In this document: positions 1 to 6,031 of the stretch, in pieces
Layout: each line of letters begins with the position of its first letter
Numbering within the stretch: position 1 is the stretch's first letter
From: Victivallales bacterium
GTDB taxonomy: Bacteria > Verrucomicrobiota > Lentisphaeria > Oligosphaerales > Oligosphaeraceae
Assembly: GCA_017543165.1 (NCBI GenBank)
Contig: JAFYGL010000703.1
Location: forward strand, 1 to 6,031
Length of the DNA: 6,031 nt
Reading direction: 5' to 3'
Notes under the pieces: generated by a model
What the model was told of the DNA's origin: nothing
Database searches by the model: none
The model's input: the letters and a program-made list of their open reading frames with translations, nothing else
Made by a program: the position numbers and the translations under genes

Positions 1-1001
1 ACCCCAAGGAATTGGAGAAGGTGCACACTCCGAATTGCAAGACTATAGAGGATTTGGCCAAGTTCCTGGGCATCCCTGCCTCCAAGACATGCAAGGCTGT
101 GTTCTACAAGGACATGGACAACCGCCTGGTCTTTGTCTGCATACGCGGAGATTTGGAGGTCAACGAGGCGAAGTTGCGCAAGGTGTTACAGTGTCCCGAG
201 ATAGCCTTTGCGGACGACGCGCTGCTAGAATCCGTGGGCGCGGTGCCTGGCTTCGCGCCATTGTATTCCATCGACCCCAGCAAGGTCCGCGCGGTGGTGG
301 ACAAGTCGGCTGCCGAATCCTCGAATCTGGTGGTGGGCGCCAATGAGAAGGACTACCACCTGCTGAATTTCAACTATGACAGGGATGTGCCAGTGAAGGA
401 CGGCATCATTGTGACGGACATCGCCACCGCCCGCGAGGGCGACCCCAGTCCCGATGGCAAGCCATTGCAGATGCTGCGCGGCATCGAGGTGGGCAACATA
501 TTCCAGTTGGGTACCAAGTACTCCGAGCCCATGAATTGCACGTATCTGGACCAGAACGGCAAGTCCCATCCGATGATTATGGGGTGCTACGGCATTGGCG
601 TGGGCAGGACAGCCGCTGCTGTTATTGAGCAGAACCATGATGACTATGGCCCGATATGGCCCATGAGCATAGCGCCATTCCAGGTGCACATCATCGGCCT
701 GAACCAGAACCAGGACGAGGCAGTGCGCAGCACCTGCGAGAAGTTCTATTCCGAATTGCAGGCCAGGGGCGTGGAGGTCATCTACGACGACCGCAGCGAG
801 AAGGCGGGCTCTGCGTTTGCGGATGCGGATTTGCTGGGCGTGCCTTTGCGTGTGGTTGTATCTCCGAAGACATTGGCCCAGGGCAGCGTGGAGTACAAGC
901 ACCGTGATTGGGGAAAGCGCTTCGAGCAACTGCCCTGCGAGGCTGTGCTTGAGCGCATTGCCAAGGACATTGACGAGATGATGGGTGAATTGAATCCCTG
1001 A
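1..1001 (+). CDS. proS: Prolyl-tRNA synthetase, 3' part (5' end outside window)
   Basis: Class II aminoacyl-tRNA synthetase that charges tRNA-Pro with proline in the cytoplasm; the bacterial form also hydrolyses mischarged Ala-tRNA-Pro. The first complete codon is at 3. The reading frame is open to the left edge and begins inside the protein, so roughly 240 N-terminal residues (motifs 1 and 2) are missing if the protein has the usual length of about 570. About 332 residues are visible. The INS/YbaK editing domain comes first (about nt 12-390), with the RGDLEVNEAKL segment containing the Lys that matches the editing-site Lys of the E. coli enzyme. Then come GDPSPDG, GIEVGNIFQLGTKYSE and class II motif 3 (MGCYGIGVGR, nt 579-608, ending in the conserved Arg). 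The C-terminal anticodon-binding domain follows, starting near IAPFQVHI and including YDDRSEKAG and FADADLLGVPLRVVV. No frameshift or missing key residue is seen. The TTG at 12 is not the real start. Confidence 0.97.
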   Translation, partial: PKELEKVHTPNCKTIEDLAKFLGIPASKTCKAVFYKDMDNRLVFVCIRGDLEVNEAKLRKVLQCPEIAFADDALLESVGAVPGFAPLYSIDPSKVRAVVDKSAAESSNLVVGANEKDYHLLNFNYDRDVPVKDGIIVTDIATAREGDPSPDGKPLQMLRGIEVGNIFQLGTKYSEPMNCTYLDQNGKSHPMIMGCYGIGVGRTAAAVIEQNHDDYGPIWPMSIAPFQVHIIGLNQNQDEAVRSTCEKFYSELQARGVEVIYDDRSEKAGSAFADADLLGVPLRVVVSPKTLAQGSVEYKHRDWGKRFEQLPCEAVLERIAKDIDEMMGELNP

Positions 1002-1016
1002 CATCCCCTGCATACT

Positions 1017-1022
1017 GGAGGA
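1017..1022 (+). promoter_or_regulatory. Strong Shine-Dalgarno for the FHA gene
   Basis: GGAGGA lies 5 nt upstream of the ATG at 1028, inside the 26-nt gap after the proS stop. It is the only strong ribosome-binding site at a gene start in this window and fixes the FHA start. An ATG at 1023-1025 is too close to the Shine-Dalgarno to be used. No promoter is evident in the short gap, so co-transcription with proS is likely. Confidence 0.8.
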
Positions 1023-1027
1023 ATGCA

Positions 1028-1819
1028 ATGGCTGATTGCAGACTATATACCACGGCTAGTGAACTGCTGATGAACATCTCGCTTCATGCGGGGATGAGCA
1101 TCGGCCGGTCCAGCTCCAGCGACGTATGTCTCAAGGGCGTTTGCGACGACACCGTAAGCCGCGAGCAGTTCACGGTGGAGAAGCGCAAGGACGGGCTGTA
1201 TTTGAAGAACATTGGCCATGCCAAGTTGTACAGCAATGGCACTCGTGTCGAGGAATCGCCTTTGCTTGATGGACTTGTGCTGCGTTTTTCCTCGTACGTG
1301 CTTGCCATAGGCTCCAAGGCGGGACCTTCGCCATTTGAACTGACTTGGGAAGTCTTCACTGAGAACAATCAGCGAAGGGCCGTTTTATGGTATGGCGTCA
1401 ATACCCTGGGCTCCTCCATGGACAACTATGTGGTCATAAAGAACAATGACATAGAACGGCAGCATGTCAAGGTCACCGTCAACAAGTCTGACCAGGTTTA
1501 CCTGGAACACATTGGAATGGGGCGTTCCATCTGCGTGAATCATGTGGATCTGGAAAGCGGCATGATTGAAATCAAGGAGGGGGACGAGATACTGCTGGGC
1601 GAGGAGACATACGTGAATCTTATACGGGGCATACGCAACAAGAATGTCCTGTCCAAGGTTGAGATTTCCGGTACGGGCATGGGCGGCGGTGGAGGCAAGG
1701 TGGTCAAGATTGCAAAGACGCCTTTTGGCGTCATCATTGCCATTCTTCTTGTGCTGCTGCTGTTCCTACTTCTGTTTATTTTGTTTGCACAGTCAATATA
1801 TGAAATGCTGTTTGCCTGA
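1028..1819 (+). CDS. Tandem-FHA, C-terminally membrane-anchored protein
   Basis: 263-residue protein with two forkhead-associated (FHA) modules and a C-terminal membrane anchor. FHA domains bind phosphothreonine peptides, usually downstream of Ser/Thr kinases. FHA1 (about residues 5-95) has the expected landmarks: G26-R27, S44-R45 (SRE rather than SRH) and N70-G71. FHA2 (about 115-200) keeps the fold pattern (NTLGSS at 125-130, RQH at 144-146, NH at 171-172). It lacks the Arg after the first Gly and the Ser before the second Arg, so it may not bind phosphopeptide. A glycine-rich linker (215-223) and a Lys-containing stretch (224-230) precede one very hydrophobic segment at about 233-254, with only nine residues after it. 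No signal peptide is seen. This predicts a tail-anchored protein with its FHA domains in the cytoplasm. The stop codon overlaps the sigma factor start, suggesting a linked function. The specific role and partner are unknown. Confidence 0.85.
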   Translation: MADCRLYTTASELLMNISLHAGMSIGRSSSSDVCLKGVCDDTVSREQFTVEKRKDGLYLKNIGHAKLYSNGTRVEESPLLDGLVLRFSSYVLAIGSKAGPSPFELTWEVFTENNQRRAVLWYGVNTLGSSMDNYVVIKNNDIERQHVKVTVNKSDQVYLEHIGMGRSICVNHVDLESGMIEIKEGDEILLGEETYVNLIRGIRNKNVLSKVEISGTGMGGGGGKVVKIAKTPFGVIIAILLVLLLFLLLFILFAQSIYEMLFA

Positions 1820-1821
1820 TG
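1817..1821 (+). other. TGATG stop/start overlap coupling FHA and sigma genes
   Basis: The FHA stop TGA (1817-1819) shares its last base with the sigma factor ATG (1819-1821). The sequence just upstream has no purine-rich Shine-Dalgarno, so initiation of the sigma factor probably depends on ribosomes finishing the FHA gene. The overlap is seen directly; the coupling is inferred. Confidence 0.75.
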
Positions 1822-3114
1822 CGAAGGATTTCCTTAAATAGCGCCTTCAGCGAAGGTGGTTCGGAAGGACATTCCCATGGTTCCGGATGGAGTGGCTCCG
1901 TCGGCCAGGAACTGCAGGAAAGCTATATGCGCCAGGTAAGCAAGTTTCCGCCCCTGTCGCCAGAAGAGGAAAGCGCCTTGACAAAGGAGTACGGTGATGC
2001 CAAGCAGAAGCTGTTTGGTTTGTTGCGCAGATACCCGTCGATTTTCATTGAGATAATGAAGGGCATCCGCACGGACGAAAGTTACGGTCGAATCACCAAC
2101 TACTTTGTTTTGGAGGATTCTGACAGTGACGACGAGAACAACGTGCGCCAGATGATGGTTCATGTGTCATCAAATCTGCTGAACATGATTCCAGGCGCAG
2201 TCCCATCCTGGCAGTACAACGAAGTGCTGAAGCCAAATGATTTCTGGAAGATGCTGGAGCCACTGAAGCCCAGGCACTTCTTGTTCAAGAAGGCCTGCAT
2301 CCTGCTGGAGGATGAACAGTGGCGCAAGCTGGTCATGACACCGAAGGATTGGCGCGCCAGCCAGGAGACGATAGTCACTTGCCGCGAGATAATGGCCCGT
2401 GTGTCCAACAAGTTGGTGGAGCATAACCTGCGGCTGGTCATAAGCATAGCAGGGCGCTATATGAACTGTGGCATACCGCTTCAGGATTTGGTGCAGGAGG
2501 GGAATATCGGTCTTATGAACTCCATAGAGCGTTTTGACTATACGCTTGGACATCGTTTTTCAACATACGCAAGTTATTGGATACGGCAGGCTATAACCCG
2601 CAATATCACCAACCACAGCAGGATAATAAGGATGCCCGCCAATACAGTTGCGCTGGTGTCCCAGATACGGCTGGAGGAGAGGCATATATTGAACGAGACA
2701 GGTGAGGAGGCCACTCCTGAGATGCTGGCGGAAAGGGTGGGCATTAGCCCCGCGAAGGTGCGGGCTCTCCAGGAGATGATGCAGCAGCCAATTTCCTTGC
2801 ATTCCATAATCAGTGAGGACAAGGTGCTTGAGGATACCATAGCGGACCAGGAGGCATCCAAGCCCTCCGACAGTTCGGATTTGGAGAACCTGAAGGAGGC
2901 CGTGGCCAAACTGCTGGATGTGTTGACGGAGAGGGAGCGCAAGATAGTCTGCATGCATTTTGGAATAAATGGCGAGGAGCCGCAGACCCTGACCACCATA
3001 GGCTGTGAACTTGGGCTTTCACGCGAGCGGATACGCCAGCTGGAACTTCGCGCATTGCATAAGCTGCGTCTTCCTTCCGCCTTGAAAATCGTAGAGGGCT
3101 ACAGCAAATTCTAA
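1819..3114 (+). CDS. Sigma-70 family RNA polymerase sigma factor (RpoD/RpoS-like, no region 1.1)
   Basis: 431-residue sigma factor that directs RNA polymerase to promoters. Residues 1-34 are Ser/Gly-rich; region 1.1 of primary sigma factors is absent. Region 1.2 is at about 35-68 (SYMRQVSKFPPLSPEEE). A non-conserved insert at about 70-190 holds an acidic patch (EDSDSDDENN, 99-108). Region 2 (about 192-273) is well preserved: NLRLVISIAGRY, LQDLVQEGNIGLMNSIERFDY, HRFSTYASYWIRQAITR. It keeps the Gln and Thr that read the -10 element in E. coli RpoD, though one of the two tandem Trp is Tyr. Region 3 is at about 275-345, and region 4 at about 357-425 with the -35-binding helix-turn-helix (LSRERIRQLELRALHKLR, 400-417). 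An internal ATG at 1927 (residue 37) has an AGGAA 6 nt upstream, but starting there would clip region 1.2, so 1819 is preferred. It is group 1 or 2 by domain content; the gene name cannot be settled from sequence alone. ATA is the dominant Ile codon. Confidence 0.95.
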   Translation: MRRISLNSAFSEGGSEGHSHGSGWSGSVGQELQESYMRQVSKFPPLSPEEESALTKEYGDAKQKLFGLLRRYPSIFIEIMKGIRTDESYGRITNYFVLEDSDSDDENNVRQMMVHVSSNLLNMIPGAVPSWQYNEVLKPNDFWKMLEPLKPRHFLFKKACILLEDEQWRKLVMTPKDWRASQETIVTCREIMARVSNKLVEHNLRLVISIAGRYMNCGIPLQDLVQEGNIGLMNSIERFDYTLGHRFSTYASYWIRQAITRNITNHSRIIRMPANTVALVSQIRLEERHILNETGEEATPEMLAERVGISPAKVRALQEMMQQPISLHSIISEDKVLEDTIADQEASKPSDSSDLENLKEAVAKLLDVLTERERKIVCMHFGINGEEPQTLTTIGCELGLSRERIRQLELRALHKLRLPSALKIVEGYSKF

Positions 3115-3115
3115 A

Positions 3116-3147
3116 CCGCGCAGTTGTCGGCGGAAAGCCCTTTTTTT
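3116..3147 (+). terminator. Possible weak intrinsic terminator after the sigma factor gene
   Basis: The 54-nt gap between sigma and uvrA contains a 4-bp inverted pair (CCGC 3116-3119 with GCGG 3130-3133), or alternatively a 3-bp GGC/GCC hairpin (3129-3139) directly followed by C and seven Ts (3141-3147). Both stems are short for a rho-independent terminator, so read-through into uvrA is plausible. Confidence 0.25.
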
Positions 3148-3168
3148 GAGCCATTGTGAGTAGTACTT

Positions 3169-6006
3169 ATGTCATCTACAATAAAGATATTTGGCGCCAG
3201 GCAGCATAATCTGCGTGGCATTGACTTGGAGATACCCCGCAATTCGCTGGTGGTGATAACTGGCCTGAGCGGTTCTGGCAAATCGTCCCTGGCGTTTGAT
3301 ACATTGTATGCGGAGGGGCAGCGCCGCTATGTGGAGAGCCTGTCCGCATACGCCAGGCAGTTTTTGGACAGGATGCAGAAGCCCCAGGTGGAGCATATCG
3401 AGGGCTTGTCGCCTGCCATCGCCATAGAGCAGCGCACATCAGGGGCCTCGCCTCGTTCAATTGTGGCGACAACCACGGAAATATACGACTATCTGAGGCT
3501 GCTTTATACTCATATCGGCGTCCCGCATTGCCCCAAGTGCGGCAGGGAGATACACAGCCAGTCGCCACAGACCATTTGCGAACTGGTGTCCGCCATGCCA
3601 GAGGGACTGAAGATGATGGTGCTTGCGCCCTACGTGTCAGGGAAGAAAGGCGAGCATCGGGATGTGATTGACGCGATGCGCCGCGATGGATTTTCCAGAA
3701 TACGGGTGGATGGTGAGATAAAGTCTCTGGAGGAGGACTTCAGCCTGGAGAAGACCAAGCGGCATACATTGGAGGCTGTCGTGGACAGGCTTATCAGCGG
3801 CAGGACCGAGAGTTCGCGGCTGAATGATTCCATTGAACTGGCATTGAAGAAGGGCAATGGCGTAATGACCTTGCTGGTGGAGGACACTGACACCAGGGGC
3901 GGCTGGCGCGAGGAGCAGTACAGCGAGCATCTGGCGTGCCTGCATTGCGGGCTTAGTTTTGGAGAATTGCAGCCACGCAACTTTTCGTTCAACACGCCGT
4001 ATGGTGCCTGCCCCGTTTGCGATGGTCTTGGTGTGCGGTTGGTGTTCACGCCAGAGGCCGTGATACCCGACCCGAACAAGTCCATCAAGGGCGGCGCCAT
4101 TCCGCTTTGGCGGCGTGGAACGCATCGTGGCATAATGCTGTACAACCACTATCTGCGCTGCCTGGCCGCGCAGTATAATTTTAGCCTGACCACGGCATGG
4201 AAGAACCTGCCTGAGAATGTACGGCAGATATTGCTGTACGGCTCGGGAGACGAGATAGTCAATTTTGACTTCTGGATGCGGGGCAAGTTGAACGAGTGGC
4301 GCAAGCCATTCGAGGGCATCATCCCAAATCTGCTGAAGCGGCATCGGGAGACCGAGAGCGACGAGGTCAGGGAGAGGCTGGAGACTGCGATGACCTACGA
4401 AACATGTCCAGAGTGCCATGGCAACAGGCTGAAGCCAGAGTATCTGGCGGTTACAATCAATGGCCTGGGCATACACCAGCTCTGCGCATTGGACATTGAC
4501 AAGGCGTATGATTTTATCGCAAATCTGCAACTGAGCGGCGAAAAACAGAAGAGTGCCAAGGATTTGGTCCATGAGATACTTGCGCGTCTGGGGTTCCTGC
4601 GCTCCGTGGGCTTGAACTACCTGACGCTGAACCGTGAAAGCGGCTCCCTCTCTGGCGGCGAATCCCAGAGAATACGGCTGGCAAGTCAGGTGGGTAGCGG
4701 GCTGACTGGAGTGCTTTACATATTGGACGAGCCAAGCATCGGATTGCACCAAAGGGACAATGACAGGCTGCTGGACACGCTGCGCCGCCTGCGTGACCTG
4801 GGAAACACGGTCATCGTGGTGGAGCATGACCTGGACACCATGCGCGCGGCTGACTTCATTGTGGACCTGGGACCTGGCGCGGGAAGCAATGGCGGCAGGC
4901 TGATTTGCGCGGGGACGCCCAGCGAGGTATGCGCCTGCAAGGAATCTCTGACGGGCCAGTTCCTTTCTGGCAAGAGGAAAATTGCAGTGCCCGAGATACG
5001 TCTTAACGGCACTGGCAAGAGCATAATAATCCATGGTGCGAAAGAGCACAATCTGAAGGACATTGACGTGAACATACCCCTGGGCACGTTCTGCTGCGTG
5101 ACTGGCGTGTCTGGTTCGGGCAAGTCAACTTTGGTGAATTCCATACTGGTGCGCGCCATCAACCGCAAGATGGGCATCAAGGACGAGGCACCAGGCAAGC
5201 ATGACGATATCAGGGGGCTTGAGTACATAGACAAGATGATTGTCATAGACCAGAGCCCAATCGGCAGGACTCCCCGCTCCAATCCAGCCACATACACAGG
5301 GATTTTTGACATTATTCGCAGCGTCTTTGCCGAGACAAATGACGCCAAGATGCGGGGGTATGCGCCTGGTCGCTTCAGTTTCAATGTGAAGGGCGGCAGA
5401 TGCGAGGAGTGCAAGGGCGACGGCATTCGCAAGATTGAAATGCAGTTCCTGCCCGATGTGTATGTCACATGCGAGCACTGCAATGGCAAGCGCTACAATG
5501 CCGAGACCTTGACCGTGCGTTTCAAGGGCGTCAACATCTCCGATGTGCTGGATATGACAGTGGAGGAGGCGCTTTCTTTCTTTGACGCAATCCCGCGCCT
5601 GAAGACAAAGTTGAAGACATTGCATGACGTGGGGCTTGGATACATACACCTGGGGCAGTCGGCCACGACGCTGTCAGGCGGCGAGGCGCAGCGCATAAAG
5701 TTGGCAACCGAACTGTCCAGACGTCCTCAAGGACATACATTGTATGTGCTGGACGAGCCGACAACTGGCCTGCATCTGGCGGATGTGGAGCAGTTGCTGA
5801 AGGTGCTTCAGGCATTGCGGGACCAGGGCAATACCGTGCTGGTCATCGAGCACAACCTGGGTGTGATAAAGGTGGCGGACCATATAATCGACCTGGGACC
5901 CGAAGGCGGCGAAAATGGCGGCACTGTAATCGCAACTGGCACGCCAGAGCAGGTTGCCAAATGCAGGAAGTCCTTCACTGGCAAGTACCTGAAGCCATTG
6001 CTCTAG
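3169..6006 (+). CDS. uvrA: UvrABC excinuclease subunit A (damage-recognition ATPase)
   Basis: 945 residues, the normal full length. UvrA dimerises, scans DNA for bulky lesions with UvrB, hands UvrB over at the lesion and dissociates; it is a cytoplasmic ABC-type ATPase without membrane segments. Walker A of the first ATPase half is GLSGSGKS (32-39), followed by the UvrA-typical YVESLSAYARQFL. Zinc pairs are C257/C260 with C281/C284 (UvrB-binding/insertion region) and C745/C748 with C768/C771 (DNA-binding module in the second half). CPKCG (121-125) and CPECHG (413-418) probably form a further zinc site. The first half ends with LSGGES (494-499) and LDEPSIGLH; the second has GVSGSGKS (646-653), LSGGEA (835-840) and LDEPTTGLH. 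All key residues are present. The start is fixed by alignment of its N-terminus with the family and by a TGA in frame at 3157. The Shine-Dalgarno is weak (GTGAG, 3156-3160). No LexA-type operator is seen in the 54-nt leader. Confidence 0.99.
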   Translation: MSSTIKIFGARQHNLRGIDLEIPRNSLVVITGLSGSGKSSLAFDTLYAEGQRRYVESLSAYARQFLDRMQKPQVEHIEGLSPAIAIEQRTSGASPRSIVATTTEIYDYLRLLYTHIGVPHCPKCGREIHSQSPQTICELVSAMPEGLKMMVLAPYVSGKKGEHRDVIDAMRRDGFSRIRVDGEIKSLEEDFSLEKTKRHTLEAVVDRLISGRTESSRLNDSIELALKKGNGVMTLLVEDTDTRGGWREEQYSEHLACLHCGLSFGELQPRNFSFNTPYGACPVCDGLGVRLVFTPEAVIPDPNKSIKGGAIPLWRRGTHRGIMLYNHYLRCLAAQYNFSLTTAWKNLPENVRQILLYGSGDEIVNFDFWMRGKLNEWRKPFEGIIPNLLKRHRETESDEVRERLETAMTYETCPECHGNRLKPEYLAVTINGLGIHQLCALDIDKAYDFIANLQLSGEKQKSAKDLVHEILARLGFLRSVGLNYLTLNRESGSLSGGESQRIRLASQVGSGLTGVLYILDEPSIGLHQRDNDRLLDTLRRLRDLGNTVIVVEHDLDTMRAADFIVDLGPGAGSNGGRLICAGTPSEVCACKESLTGQFLSGKRKIAVPEIRLNGTGKSIIIHGAKEHNLKDIDVNIPLGTFCCVTGVSGSGKSTLVNSILVRAINRKMGIKDEAPGKHDDIRGLEYIDKMIVIDQSPIGRTPRSNPATYTGIFDIIRSVFAETNDAKMRGYAPGRFSFNVKGGRCEECKGDGIRKIEMQFLPDVYVTCEHCNGKRYNAETLTVRFKGVNISDVLDMTVEEALSFFDAIPRLKTKLKTLHDVGLGYIHLGQSATTLSGGEAQRIKLATELSRRPQGHTLYVLDEPTTGLHLADVEQLLKVLQALRDQGNTVLVIEHNLGVIKVADHIIDLGPEGGENGGTVIATGTPEQVAKCRKSFTGKYLKPLL

Positions 6007-6031
6007 TGGGCAGTGGACAGTCCACAGTCCA
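6004..6031. repeat. Heptamer-periodic repeat at the right edge, with inverted copies
   Basis: From the uvrA stop onward the sequence reads as 7-nt units: TAGTGGG, CAGTGGA, CAGTCCA, CAGTCCA. The last two are identical, and the second differs only by GG for CC. GTGGAC-A-GTCCAC (6013-6025) is a perfect inverted repeat around one base. The array runs off the window, so its length and nature are unknown. It lacks a T-run and does not look like a standard terminator. Confidence 0.55.

Noticed and set aside
225..1028. Open frame on the - strand (about 267 codons) across proS
   Set aside because: It is also codon-registered with proS; it opens because proS avoids the codons whose complements are stops. 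Its product is low-complexity His/Ala/Leu-rich with no family signature.
1927..1929. Internal ATG with an AGGAA upstream as the sigma factor start
   Set aside because: It would remove the first residues of region 1.2 (QELQESY), and the TGATG overlap at 1819 is a typical coupled start. It remains a possible secondary start.
3124..3168. Sigma-70 type promoter for uvrA in the gap
   Set aside because: A TTGTCG could pass for a -35 element, but no acceptable -10 lies at 16-18 nt from it.
3637..5049. Long open frame on the - strand (about 470 codons) inside uvrA
   Set aside because: It is in codon register with uvrA, so its openness only reflects that uvrA uses no TTA, CTA or TCA codons there. 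The translation has no recognisable domain and uvrA is unambiguous.
6013..6025. Inverted repeat after uvrA as a rho-independent terminator
   Set aside because: With a realistic loop the stem is only about 4 bp, and no T-run follows within the window; the 7-nt periodicity explains it better.

Overview
The window is a compact stretch of bacterial chromosome with four genes, all on the + strand and almost no intergenic DNA. In order: the 3' part of proS (prolyl-tRNA synthetase with its editing domain), a tail-anchored membrane protein with two FHA domains, a sigma-70 family RNA polymerase sigma factor, and a complete uvrA (nucleotide excision repair damage sensor).

The window suggests a Gram-negative-like bacterium of moderate GC content. 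The codon use is distinctive: in the sigma factor gene ATA is the commonest Ile codon. No marker here fixes the phylum. A PVC-type lineage (Lentisphaerae, Verrucomicrobia or Kiritimatiellae) is a guess from general impression only. There are no RNA genes, insertion sequences, CRISPR arrays, phage genes or defence genes in view, so this is core chromosome.

Layout: proS runs from beyond the left edge to 1001. A 26-nt gap carrying a strong Shine-Dalgarno sequence leads to the FHA gene (1028-1819). Its stop codon overlaps the start of the sigma factor gene (1819-3114) as TGATG, so the two are probably translationally coupled. A 54-nt gap containing a T7 run separates the sigma gene from uvrA (3169-6006). 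The last 28 bases hold the start of a heptamer-periodic repeat that runs off the right edge.

proS and uvrA are ordinary housekeeping genes. The most interesting feature is the coupled FHA/sigma pair: a membrane-anchored phosphothreonine-reader candidate made in step with a sigma factor that lacks region 1.1 and carries a Ser/Gly-rich N-terminus and an acidic Asp/Ser patch. This could be a phosphorylation-responsive, membrane-linked transcription switch, but that is inference from gene arrangement and domain content alone.
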